Shown piece by piece: positions 1-6,725 of a stretch of 27,848 bases of DNA (position 1 is its first letter; each line of letters opens with the position of its first letter). This DNA comes from CAZRWH01 sp964603905 (GTDB lineage Bacteria; Patescibacteriota; Gracilibacteria; UBA1369; UBA12470). The notes beneath the pieces were generated by a model. The model was not told where the DNA came from. It did no database searches and worked only from the letters and a program-made list of their open reading frames with translations. The translations under genes and the position numbers were made by a program. Location of the stretch: assembly GCA_964603905.1 (NCBI GenBank), contig CAZRWH010000016.1, forward strand, positions 1 to 27,848. Direction: 5' to 3'.

Positions 1-21
1 AGCTGGAATGTTTTCACTCAT
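1..21 (-). CDS. 5' end of a minus-strand gene, cut by the window edge
   Basis: Reading leftward from an ATG at 21, the frame gives only MSENIPA before the window ends, so the product cannot be identified. It is listed because a good promoter (TTGAAA, 17 bp, TAGAAT) lies just upstream on the same strand and would start transcription about 20 bases before this ATG. No clear Shine-Dalgarno is visible, which is common in this window. The start could equally lie outside the window. Confidence 0.35.
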
Positions 22-48
22 GATGTATTCTTTATTAACAAGAGAGAG

Positions 49-77
49 ATTCTAACCTATTCCCTGGCTTTTTTCAA
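49..77 (-). promoter_or_regulatory. Sigma70-type promoter for the gene at the left edge
   Basis: On the minus strand, TTGAAA (77 to 72) is followed by 17 bp and then TAGAAT (54 to 49). Each box is one or two bases from consensus. It points toward the partial gene at 1-21. Confidence 0.5.
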
Positions 78-119
78 GGATTTTTAGTAGGAACTGGTAA
101 AACAACCACTCTTCGATGT

Positions 120-225
120 GGAACAAGTAGATTTTGCTTAAGTTCAAGGAAAGACGACGAAGGAATACCTTGAAGGTATTTCGAGGAGGAATGACGTAGA
201 AATAAGCAAAACTCTACTTGTTTCC
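120..225. repeat. Long imperfect inverted repeat, possible structured RNA
   Basis: The left arm at 120-140 pairs with the right arm at 203-225 over about 21 bp with two single-base bulges. The arms read GGAACAAGTAGATTTTGC and, reversed, GGAAACAAGTAGAGTTTTGC. Inside is a smaller hairpin, AATACC-TTGAA-GGTATT at 164-180. TTCAAGG (143-149) could instead pair with CCTTGAA (168-174), so two exclusive folds exist. The rest of 22-346 has no convincing gene. The element lies between the divergent left-edge gene and ymdB. It could be a non-coding RNA, a leader or a MITE-like repeat; I do not recognise a known family. Confidence 0.5.
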
Positions 226-301
226 CTTGGATTATTCAGAAAGAGCTCCATATTTTGCGTTACTCGTCGCTTATTTATCTTCCAGATAGATTACGCTCCT
301 C

Positions 302-330
302 TTGCCTTAAATATGAATCCTTTCTAGAAT
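302..330 (+). promoter_or_regulatory. Promoter of ymdB
   Basis: TTGCCT (302-307), a 17-bp spacer and TAGAAT (325-330). The expected transcript would start near 337 and carry a leader of about 43 bases before the ATG at 380. That position supports the ATG over the in-frame TTG at 347. Confidence 0.5.
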
Positions 331-379
331 AACCACACGAAGCTGGTTGTTCTACCAGCTCCTTAAGCTCCTGGACGCT

Positions 380-1171
380 ATGCGAATTATTTTTATCGGA
401 GACATTGTTGGAAGGCCCGGGCGAGAGGCTACTATCGAACTGTTGCCTCAGCTCAAGCAGGAGTTTAATCCTGATTTAATTATTGCCAATGGCGAGAATG
501 TTTCGCATGGAAAAGGTATTACTTCCAAGCATCTTGACGAGTTAATGAGAAAAGGCATTAGCTTTTTTACTTCTGGGAATCATATCTGGAAACAGCGTGA
601 TATTTTCCCACGGCTTGATGAAGCTAGCCCAAAGATTATTCGTCCTGCTAATTTCCCTCCTGACAATCCTGGTCGTGGATGGACAATTATTGAAACTGCG
701 TTGATGAAGCGGCTTCTTGTTGTAAATCTTCATGGACGTGTCTTTATGAAACAGGATTATGATTGCCCGTTTAGGGTTATGGATAAAATTTTGAAGGACA
801 CCGAGCACGAGCATCTAGATGGAGTTTTTGTTGATTTTCATGCTGAAGCTACTAGTGAAAAAGTTGCTCTTGGAAGATATTTAGAGGGACGTGTTTCTGC
901 TGTAGTCGGTACGCATACCCACGTTCCTACTGCTGATTTACAAATTTTTGATGGTGGAACTGCATATATCTCTGATGTTGGAATGGTAGGATTGAAAGAT
1001 TCTATTATTGGCGTTGATAAAGAACCGATTTTTAGGAATTTCCTCAGCCAAATGCCTGTTAAACATACTATTTCAGAAGAAGGAACAGCTGTGTTTAGTG
1101 CTGTTTACATTGAAATCGAAGGCGGAAAAGCCACAAAAGTTGAGCAAATTTTGCGTGAAGTTGATCTATAG
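380..1171 (+). CDS. ymdB: YmdB-family metallophosphoesterase
   Basis: A 263-residue protein of the YmdB/TIGR00282 family, binuclear-metal phosphodiesterases that hydrolyse 2',3'-cyclic nucleotides. In Bacillus they influence biofilm and motility gene expression. The length matches the family (about 264). The metal and active-site set is visible: GDIVGRPGR with D8, NGEN with E39 and N40, SGNH with N67 and H68, DFHAE with H154, and GTHTH with H179 and H181. The ATG at 380 gives the family-typical start MRIIFIGD; the frame is open back to a TTG at 347, but that adds an atypical 11 residues. It is cytoplasmic, with no signal or membrane segment. The next gene, a membrane protease, begins 54 bp downstream, so the two may be co-transcribed. 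RNase Y, a frequent neighbour elsewhere, is not seen here. Confidence 0.93.
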   Translation: MRIIFIGDIVGRPGREATIELLPQLKQEFNPDLIIANGENVSHGKGITSKHLDELMRKGISFFTSGNHIWKQRDIFPRLDEASPKIIRPANFPPDNPGRGWTIIETALMKRLLVVNLHGRVFMKQDYDCPFRVMDKILKDTEHEHLDGVFVDFHAEATSEKVALGRYLEGRVSAVVGTHTHVPTADLQIFDGGTAYISDVGMVGLKDSIIGVDKEPIFRNFLSQMPVKHTISEEGTAVFSAVYIEIEGGKATKVEQILREVDL

Positions 1172-1225
1172 ATCCTGTATGATGCTCTCTGCTCCTTGCT
1201 GACTGCTGACTAACTAAAAACAAAA

Positions 1226-2586
1226 ATGAAATATTATTACCGAAAGAGCAGGCCTGTTAAGACTTTCCTGTGGATTGTGATTCTTTTTATGATCGGATGG
1301 GGCTCGGCATATTTTTATTATGATGTTGAGAACAGTACATATTTTTCTTCGATTGACACTACAGATGAAGACACTCGTGAGTTGGATTTCCTGACTGCGA
1401 TTTGGGATTACTTAGATTACGCTTATGTTGATATATCTCTTCTTGAAGACGAAACGATGCTTTATGGAGCGGTTGATGGACTTGTAGATGCTATTGGAGA
1501 TCCATATACGGACTTTATGACTCCTGAAGAAACAACAAATTTTAAAGAGAATCTAAACAGCGCATTTGAAGGAATTGGAGCAGAACTTACAGTCGAAGAT
1601 GGCAAGCTAACCGTAATCAGCCCTATAAAAGGATCACCTGCGGAAGCGGCTGGACTTTTGCCTGGTGACATCATTTATCTCATCGATGGCGAAATTGCTC
1701 ACGAGATGACAATAACAGAAGCTATCATGGATATTCGTGGTCATTCTGGAGAAGTTGTTGAGCTAACAGTTGTCCGCGAAGAACTGGATGAACCTCTTGT
1801 TTTTGAAATAGAAAGAGCTGCGATAGAAATCGACAGTATTGAGCTTGAATTTATTGGTGAAAATTCTGATATCGCATACGTTGAACTTTCGCAATTTGCA
1901 GATGACACTTCTGATGATTTCAAAGAAATTGTTAACGAAATTTTGCTAACAGAAANNNNNNNNNNNNNNNNNNNNNNNNNNNNNNNNNNNNNNNNNNNNN
2001 NNNNNNNNNNNNNNNNNNNNNNNNNNNNNNNNNNNNNNNNNNNNNNNNNNNNNNNGATGACACTTCTGATGATTTCAAAGAAATTGTTAACGAAATTTTG
2101 CTAACAGAAACGACTGGAATTATTTTGGACGTCCGGAATAATAGCGGCGGATATCTAGAAACTGCGGTGGATGTTTTGTCTGAATTTGTTCATGGAAAAG
2201 AGAAGGCTGTTACTGTAAAAATGCGGCAAGAAGAGAACAATGAAGTTCACACAACTTCCGGAAAAGCCAGCCTTGAAGGAATACCTCTTGTAGTACTTGT
2301 TAACGACGGCTCAGCTTCTGCATCGGAGATTGTTGCAGGTGCAATTCAAGACTATGAGCTTGGCATTATCATCGGTGAACAAAGCTTTGGGAAAGGAAGC
2401 GTACAACTTATTGAAGACTTCAGCGGAGGATCAAGTCTCCGTATCACTATTGGTAAATGGTACACACCTGATGGTCGCAGTATTGATGAGGCTGGAATTA
2501 CACCTGATATCATCATAGAAAACGATTCTGATCTAGAAGGTGATGAGCAGCTTGATGGGGCGATTGAGTATCTTGAAGGTAGTTAG
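1226..2586 (+). CDS. ctpA: S41-family C-terminal processing peptidase, split by a scaffold gap
   Basis: A carboxyl-terminal processing protease that cuts exported or envelope proteins using a Ser-Lys dyad. An uncleaved N-terminal membrane helix (about residues 10-30, rich in I, L, F and W) anchors it with the catalytic part outside. A PDZ domain follows (around residues 110-200, with GIGAEL and SPAEAAGLLPGD). The peptidase core carries NNSGGYL, the serine motif GSASASE and the lysine motif GKGSVQ. A 100-N gap at 1956-2055 breaks the frame, but 55 bases are identical on its two sides. Removing the Ns and one copy (155 bases) gives one continuous frame of about 401 residues, a normal family length. 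The gene is therefore probably intact in the organism, with serine near residue 310 and lysine near 338 after the join. Confidence 0.9.
1901..2110. other. Scaffold gap with a 55-base duplicated overlap
   Basis: The 55 bases at 1901-1955 are repeated exactly at 2056-2110 on the other side of exactly 100 Ns. Two contigs were probably joined with a default-size gap although their ends overlap. Collapsing the duplication restores the protease reading frame. Confidence 0.92.
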
Positions 2587-2680
2587 TAGTTGTAGTGGTA
2601 GTTGTAGTCTTGGAGTTTCGTCTGCGACGAAACAGCTATTTATATTTGGGGCTTGCGCTATCGCGTGCTCTGGGCAGTTC
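2587..2680 (+). repeat. TAG-rich run plus palindromic intergenic repeat, copy 1
   Basis: Right after the protease stop comes a run of TAG/TTG units (TAGTTGTAGTGGTAGTTG) and then a perfect hairpin, TTTCGTC-TGC-GACGAAA (2616-2632). This is followed by TATTTATATTT and a GC-rich block containing GCGCTATCGCG. The same order of parts occurs at 22293-22360 with a different but still self-complementary hairpin. No protein is supported here. It may be a REP-like or MITE-like element, or a transcript-end structure; no clean T-tract follows the hairpin. Confidence 0.55.
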
Positions 2681-2685
2681 GTTAA

Positions 2686-2880
2686 CTTAAGCTTGTTCCA
2701 AAATACAAAATCAAATGAAATGCGCAGTTCAACAGTAAATTCTTCGGGCGAGGCGTACTACTGGTACGGTGAGCTTAAGGATTTATGCAGAACAAGAGGT
2801 TTGGCAGAGTTGGCAGCTCTGCTGACAAGCAGGACAAACCGTCAGTTCGCTGATTTTGTATTTTGGCATTTTGGCTTGAG
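2686..2880. ncRNA. Candidate structured RNA closed by a 16-bp perfect stem
   Basis: CCAAAATACAAAATCA (2698-2713) is the exact reverse complement of 2851-2866. Outside it, CTTAAGC (2686-2692) can pair with GCTTGAG (2874-2880). Inside are a stem GGTTTG/CAAACC and a hairpin GCAGAG-TTGGCAG-CTCTGC near 2803-2821. The roughly 195-base nested fold, in a region without a credible protein, suggests a non-coding RNA or a small mobile element. Size and shape are loosely like 6S RNA, but I see no conserved sequence that proves any known family. The strand is not determined. Confidence 0.4.
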
Positions 2881-2903
2881 AATTTTTTGAGTTAGCTTAT
2901 AAT
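2876..2903 (+). promoter_or_regulatory. Promoter upstream of the endonuclease gene (distal)
   Basis: TTGAGA (2876-2881), a 16-bp spacer and a perfect TATAAT (2898-2903). It lies at the right end of the candidate structured RNA and would give the endonuclease mRNA a leader of about 55 bases. Confidence 0.5.
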
Positions 2904-2931
2904 CGTTGAGCGTCGTTTGAAAACATGGAAT

Positions 2932-2960
2932 TTGACAGCGGTATGCTATACCGTTACGAT
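2932..2960 (+). promoter_or_regulatory. Proximal promoter with an operator-like palindrome in the spacer
   Basis: A perfect TTGACA (2932-2937), 17 bp, then TACGAT (2955-2960). The spacer holds a perfect inverted repeat, CGGTAT-GCT-ATACCG (2939-2953), exactly where a repressor would block RNA polymerase. Transcription would start about at the GTG at 2967, so the message may be leaderless. Confidence 0.5.
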
Positions 2961-2966
2961 TGATTT

Positions 2967-3353
2967 GTGAATAAAAGACAAACTCAAAGAAAAGGAGATA
3001 TCGCCGTTTCGCAAGCTATTGCAACCTTCACCAAAATGGGGCTTGATGTTTCAATCCCATTAACCGAATCGGCAGCTTACGACCTCCTTGTTGATACTGG
3101 TAAACAAATCAAACGTGTACAAGTTAGATACACCAGTACTGGCGAAGTTGATCTTCGAAATATACATTCCAATTCTAAAGGATATGTAATAAAGAAAGTT
3201 AAAGAGACCGTATATGATTGGCTTTATATAGTCCATGAAGACGGTCAAGAATATCTAATCCCTGAGTGCTTGAGAAATCGAAGATCCATCAAGCCAACAC
3301 AAGCAAATTCCATAAAAAACGTAAACATTACGGAGAGATGGCTGAGTGGTTGA
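2967..3353 (+). CDS. PD-(D/E)XK endonuclease-like protein overlapping tRNA-Ser
   Basis: A 128-residue protein resembling the PDDEXK_5 group (the group that contains intron-encoded I-Ssp6803I-type endonucleases). The pattern is an N-terminal helix with KGDIAVSQA, then AYDLLVD with the metal-binding Asp at about 39, then KRVQVRY (Q52, R54) in the position of the usual (E/Q)xK, and late strands DWLYIVHEDGQEYLIP. Arginine in place of the catalytic lysine is a warning about activity. The start is a GTG, chosen because a promoter lies immediately upstream and MNKRQTQRKGDIA fits the family start. The last 22 bases, including the stop, lie inside the 5' end of tRNA-Ser, so the final residues (ERWLSG) are encoded by tRNA sequence. 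Such overlap suggests arrival next to a tRNA gene. Host defence or homing are possible roles; neither is shown. Confidence 0.75.
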   Translation: MNKRQTQRKGDIAVSQAIATFTKMGLDVSIPLTESAAYDLLVDTGKQIKRVQVRYTSTGEVDLRNIHSNSKGYVIKKVKETVYDWLYIVHEDGQEYLIPECLRNRRSIKPTQANSIKNVNITERWLSG

Positions 3354-3422
3354 AGGCGGCAGTCTTGAAAACTGTTAGGTCCCTCTGGGGCCTCCAGGGT
3401 TCGAATCCCTGTCTCTCCGCCA
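3332..3422 (+). tRNA. tRNA-Ser, anticodon UGA
   Basis: The acceptor stem GGAGAGA pairs with TCTCTCC, followed by G and an encoded CCA. The anticodon loop is CTTGAAA (anticodon TGA). It has a long variable arm typical of class II tRNAs, and the T arm is AGGGTTCGAATCCCT. It reads UCA and related serine codons. Its first 22 bases double as the end of the endonuclease gene. Its last 18 bases (3405-3422) are repeated at 3575-3592. Confidence 0.97.
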
Positions 3423-3592
3423 CCAAAAAATGGTCTTGCCACAGGTAAGAGCAGTTTTTGGTTGTGAGACGGGATCGAACCGGGTTCGCTGCGACGAGGA
3501 TAGTGAGAGTAATGGGTTGCTTGCAATCCATTACCGAACGGCGCAGGAGCATGCATCGCTGAAAGCGATGCTCCATCCCTGTCTCTCCGCCA
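3423..3592 (+). mobile_element. tRNA-tail repeat element 1, next to tRNA-Ser(UGA)
   Basis: It starts directly after the tRNA CCA and ends with an exact 18-base copy of the tRNA 3' end (ATCCCTGTCTCTCCGCCA, 3575-3592), like the attL/attR repeats of a tRNA-integrated island but only 170 bases long. Inside, in order: a hairpin TCTTGCC-ACA-GGTAAGA; CGAACC-G-GGTTCG; a 26-base block at 3482-3507 identical to 10942-10967; a long hairpin GTAATGGGTTGC-TT-GCAATCCATTAC; and a perfect hairpin GCATCGCT-GAA-AGCGATGC. The element after the other tRNA-Ser has the same order with compensatory base changes. No protein fits. It could be a non-autonomous integrative element, a MITE, or an RNA processed with the tRNA. 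Confidence 0.6.
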
Positions 3593-3662
3593 GTAAAATA
3601 AGTATCTGCCGAAAGGTAGATACGCATTTTACTATTGGGATGCGGACCCAAAGGGTTCGCTG
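3593..3662 (+). repeat. Partial third copy of the tRNA-tail repeat
   Basis: It begins immediately after the second CCA at 3592. A strong hairpin, GTAAAAT..GTATCTGCC-GAAA-GGTAGATAC..ATTTTAC (3593-3632), is followed by 26 bases (3637-3662) identical to 10926-10951 in element 2. The similarity then stops. The rest, 3663-3692, has no recognisable feature. This looks like a second unit in tandem that lost its right half. Confidence 0.55.
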
Positions 3663-3692
3663 TTTCGAATGTATTAACGAGAAATCTTAGCT

Positions 3693-3947
3693 CTATTCAC
3701 AATCTAACACGCCATGCACCCTCGCAGAAACACCGCGTATGATCGCATCTCTCTCTGCTGGAGTACGACCACCATTTTTTAGGGAACCAGTTACCAGGGG
3801 CTCCCGATCTACTTCTGGCAACTCGCTTAACGAACTTGCAACGGACATATCTGAATCACCTCGCGATGCCTGAAACAATGTATCTTGGCTGTGTGCTTTC
3901 GCTGAGGCACCATGGGTTCGCTCGTCTCGTTTTGTATGTTCTATCAT
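3693..3947 (-). CDS. Small hypothetical protein
   Basis: An 84-residue frame starting at the ATG at 3947 (MIEHTKRDERTHG) and ending at TAG. The frame is open further upstream, but that would overlap the end of the preceding gene. It is hydrophilic, with no membrane segment or signal, and has an acidic stretch followed by GRTPAERDAIIRGVSARVHG near the C-terminus. I do not recognise a family. It follows the 318-residue gene on the same strand after 31 bp and may be its operon partner. The Shine-Dalgarno is weak. Confidence 0.5.
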   Translation of the reverse strand: MIEHTKRDERTHGASAKAHSQDTLFQASRGDSDMSVASSLSELPEVDREPLVTGSLKNGGRTPAERDAIIRGVSARVHGVLDCE

Positions 3948-3978
3948 TTTAAATATTGTTAATTTTACATGATTTATA

Positions 3979-4935
3979 TCACTTAGCCTCACTCACCGCA
4001 TACAACACATCTGGATCAAATAAGCCTTGAATCGAGATTCTCATGGTTTGCATTCCTGTGGGCCTTAAATAGTCTCTCCCACCTGACTCAGTCCATTCAA
4101 CTCCTCGCAATACCCGTTTCCCCTTGTCGGTTAATCCTCTACAAGCAAATTGAACTTTATCCGGAGTTACCGAGAAAATCCACGCATCTTCACTACCACT
4201 TCCTCTGGCCCAATTTACCATCCTCTGCACAGACAACCCGTGCTTTTCTGGATTTTCACGATCCGGGAATGCTAATTCTTTGAATCTGCTAGCGTCATGG
4301 AAGGCTTCTCTTCTTGTTAGGCGATTTTGAGTCTGGCGAATTCTAGCCATAACCCATTCCATGCTCCAAGCTGGCAATTCTGCTATCTGTTTTTCAAGCG
4401 CATCATTTGAAACTAAACTTGCGTGGAGATCGACTCTATCAAACCATTTTGCTAGTGCCTCCATCAGAGGCGTCCCATCTTCTAGTGTCCTTAGGGCGTC
4501 ATCTCTTAAATAATAATCAACGATGTTTACGTCGTACCCCTCGGCTCTTTGGGCACAACGTTCGCGATGCTCTATTTGCAGGCGTCTTCTTATATCATTG
4601 AATTCCGCTTCGCTTACAGGCAATCCTGGTGATTGGATTGGTGCCTCTTCACTCGCTTTGAATGTTGCTGTCAAACCCATGCCCTCCAGGCATTGTTGAG
4701 CTTTTTCTACCAATTCGGCACGTTGCTCCAGGCTGTCAGTGGATCGAGTAGCCAGAGGGAATGGCCCTATCCCTGATAGATCAATTCCTTCCAATGGGCT
4801 TGCAATGTTTAGGCCGTGAAGCTCTTGAACAGCTTGATCTAGGTCAAGCTTTGCATCTTGAAGCGGCTTTAGCATTTCTTCTGCTCTCGCAGCAAATGTA
4901 AGTTCTTCTGGTTTTTTTGGGAATTTCATACTCAT
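3979..4935 (-). CDS. Hypothetical protein, 318 residues
   Basis: A soluble, mostly helical protein starting MSMKFPKKPEEL, with GAGAAAT just before the ATG at 4935 as a possible ribosome site; the ATG at 4929 is an alternative. There is no signal peptide or membrane helix. The middle is rich in Arg, Gln and Glu. The C-terminal third (WIFSVTPDKVQFACRGL, then GGRDYLRPTGMQTMRISIQG) looks like a beta-rich domain. I do not recognise the family. It is divergent from the gene at 5051, with promoters for both directions between them, and is followed by a small hypothetical gene on the same strand. Confidence 0.8.
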   Translation of the reverse strand: MSMKFPKKPEELTFAARAEEMLKPLQDAKLDLDQAVQELHGLNIASPLEGIDLSGIGPFPLATRSTDSLEQRAELVEKAQQCLEGMGLTATFKASEEAPIQSPGLPVSEAEFNDIRRRLQIEHRERCAQRAEGYDVNIVDYYLRDDALRTLEDGTPLMEALAKWFDRVDLHASLVSNDALEKQIAELPAWSMEWVMARIRQTQNRLTRREAFHDASRFKELAFPDRENPEKHGLSVQRMVNWARGSGSEDAWIFSVTPDKVQFACRGLTDKGKRVLRGVEWTESGGRDYLRPTGMQTMRISIQGLFDPDVLYAVSEAK

Positions 4936-4962
4936 ATTTCTCGATTTTGAATTAAGGGGCGT

Positions 4963-4992
4963 ATTTTCTCACGACATATATTTCCTTGTCAA
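4963..4992 (-). promoter_or_regulatory. Promoter of the 318-residue hypothetical gene
   Basis: On the minus strand a perfect TTGACA (4992 to 4987) is followed by 18 bp and GAAAAT (4968 to 4963). The -10 is weak. Its position, about 28 bases before the ATG at 4935, is reasonable. Confidence 0.35.
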
Positions 4993-4997
4993 TGACC

Positions 4998-5026
4998 TTG
5001 CCCTACTCCCGTTTATGTGGTATCGT
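4998..5026 (+). promoter_or_regulatory. Promoter of the 396-residue hypothetical gene
   Basis: TTGCCC (4998-5003), 17 bp, TATCGT (5021-5026). Transcription from here would begin near 5033, which rules out the upstream in-frame ATG at 5015 and supports the ATG at 5051. Confidence 0.45.
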
Positions 5027-5050
5027 ATCGCCTCTTTAAATAATCTAAAT

Positions 5051-6241
5051 ATGACTACTAATCTTTTATCACAACCCTCAGAGTTATCTATTCCTGAACT
5101 TGAGTCTTCAATCGAGCTTCTGGAATGGATGATGGAGCGACTTTCTGCCGTCTTTGGAAAACGGGCTACATTAGATGAGCTTGGTATCGCATCTGGAATG
5201 ATGGAAGGAGCAAATTTGCTCGAAAATACCGAGGCAATGTTCATGGCTCTTGGGAATCGCGACGGACTTAGACCAGAGGATTGCGAGGCTTTGCAGATGG
5301 ATTTAAAAGGTGGAATTGAAAGCTCATTACAGTGGCTAATTGAACAAGTCGAAGCAGGCAATCTAGATGAGGACGGCATGCAGCTGGTACGACGATTTGA
5401 TGATGTTTTCAAAAGTGCACAAGCAAACTTCCTTATACCTGTTGGGAACGCAGATCAGAAAAAAATCAGAGAATATTTGGAAACGTGTTTTCGTGTCCTA
5501 GAAAACCAGGCCGAAATCTATTGGAGTTGTGTTGCAGAATCCCCTGTTTCACCACAAAATCCTAACGATTCTGTCGTTGAGGTTTTTGCAAATGCTGTCG
5601 CAGAGATTCGTGAAACTATTGAAAGAGCTAAGGGCGCTACCGCTCGCATCCAATCATGGAAAGAAAGACACGAAGTTTTGCTTCAACTTGATGGCTATAA
5701 ACAGACTTTTTTGGATCGTTATGAACAGAATTACGCAGCAGTTCGTAAGTATGCCGAGGCTATGAAAGTGCTTGATTCTTCTATAGCTGGTCTAGCTAAA
5801 GCTGCAAAAGGAAATTGGCAAGACGTCGTTACCGCTATTTTGTATCACCGCGATGGATACCGACCTCTTTTTGAACAGATCAAAGAGGCCTCAGAGGAGT
5901 TCGACCATGAGACTGTTCAATCTTACATCGCAGGATGGGGAAGCGTTTCAGAGTGGAGCCTTGATGATATGCTTCGGCTGTTTGATGCTTGCGATCGAAT
6001 TCAAGCGGAGGCAGACAATCTTGTTGCTGAATATGAGGCTAGCGAAGAAATTGAGCTCCCGACTCTACCTGAGCAACTAAAACAAGACCTGGCTTTTATC
6101 GCTAGGGGCGCGTTCCTTACAACCCAATTGGGACTTCCTGATTTCATGGGTCGCCTGAAAGAGATCCAAGCAGGAAAAATCCGATCTCGGGACGTTCGTC
6201 TGGCTGAGAGTTTCTTCGAGCTAATGAATGAAGACGAGTAG
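5051..6241 (+). CDS. Hypothetical helical protein, 396 residues
   Basis: A soluble acidic protein predicted by eye to be almost wholly alpha-helical, with many short amphipathic stretches (for example AEIRETIERAKGATARIQSW and YAAVRKYAEAMKVLDSSI) and coiled-coil character in the middle. No signal peptide, membrane segment or catalytic motif is visible, and I do not recognise a family. The ATG at 5051 is chosen over the one at 5015 because the promoter -10 box lies at 5021-5026. It converges with the gene at 6244, leaving only 2 bp between the stops. Confidence 0.8.
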   Translation: MTTNLLSQPSELSIPELESSIELLEWMMERLSAVFGKRATLDELGIASGMMEGANLLENTEAMFMALGNRDGLRPEDCEALQMDLKGGIESSLQWLIEQVEAGNLDEDGMQLVRRFDDVFKSAQANFLIPVGNADQKKIREYLETCFRVLENQAEIYWSCVAESPVSPQNPNDSVVEVFANAVAEIRETIERAKGATARIQSWKERHEVLLQLDGYKQTFLDRYEQNYAAVRKYAEAMKVLDSSIAGLAKAAKGNWQDVVTAILYHRDGYRPLFEQIKEASEEFDHETVQSYIAGWGSVSEWSLDDMLRLFDACDRIQAEADNLVAEYEASEEIELPTLPEQLKQDLAFIARGAFLTTQLGLPDFMGRLKEIQAGKIRSRDVRLAESFFELMNEDE

Positions 6242-6243
6242 AT

Positions 6244-6663
6244 TTAAGCTGTTGCAATAGTGTTTTCAACAACCTCTGGGCCGTTTGCTACTTCAATCAT
6301 GTGAGCTGCTGGCTCTGGGTTTTCTATTCCGAATATTTCTCGTATCATCGCTCTTGTTGTGATTGATACTTCTCTGCAGTGTTCAGCGCCAATTAACCCC
6401 TCTGTAATTTGCTGAATTTCGTGATTATAAGGGACTTCGATCTGGTATCCTCTAATCCTTAATGCGAGTATTGCCGCCATTAATTTTTCGTCGTTTTCTG
6501 CCTCTAAATTAGCCGCACTTTGTTCATTTAACAGGTCTCCTACTCTCGAATAATCGTTGTTGTCTCGGACTTCTGATTCTTTCCCATCCAGATACCTGTA
6601 TACATAGGCAGTAGGTCGGTATTTATCGACAACGTCAATCGCGTTTAGGTTCCCTTTTTTCAT
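6244..6663 (-). CDS. Hypothetical protein, 139 residues
   Basis: It starts MKKGNLNAIDVVDKYRPT at the ATG at 6663 and ends in TAA at 6244. It is a soluble acidic protein with an alpha-rich middle (EKLMAAILALRIRGYQIEVP) and no signal or membrane segment. I do not recognise a family. It is divergent from tspO across a short AT-rich region (6664-6725) that holds a TATAAT at 6694-6699 for the plus strand. Confidence 0.75.
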   Translation of the reverse strand: MKKGNLNAIDVVDKYRPTAYVYRYLDGKESEVRDNNDYSRVGDLLNEQSAANLEAENDEKLMAAILALRIRGYQIEVPYNHEIQQITEGLIGAEHCREVSITTRAMIREIFGIENPEPAAHMIEVANGPEVVENTIATA

Positions 6664-6725
6664 ATCTGGATTTTATTATTGGGGAGCATCTTATATAATT
6701 TTGAATGTATTGTAAAATTATTATT

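Noticed and set aside
120..225. RNase P RNA, tmRNA or SRP RNA at the inverted repeat
   Set aside because: The conserved core sequences of these RNAs are not present by eye.
2540..2890. Plus-strand frame overlapping the end of the protease and the candidate RNA
   Set aside because: It starts inside ctpA in another frame, has a Ser/Cys-rich composition with no domain, and is better explained by repeats and the inverted repeat.
3245..3651. Minus-strand frames over tRNA-Ser(UGA) and its repeat, including GGGETGIRTLEAPEGP
   Set aside because: They are antisense readings of the tRNA and its hairpins, a well-known kind of false protein.
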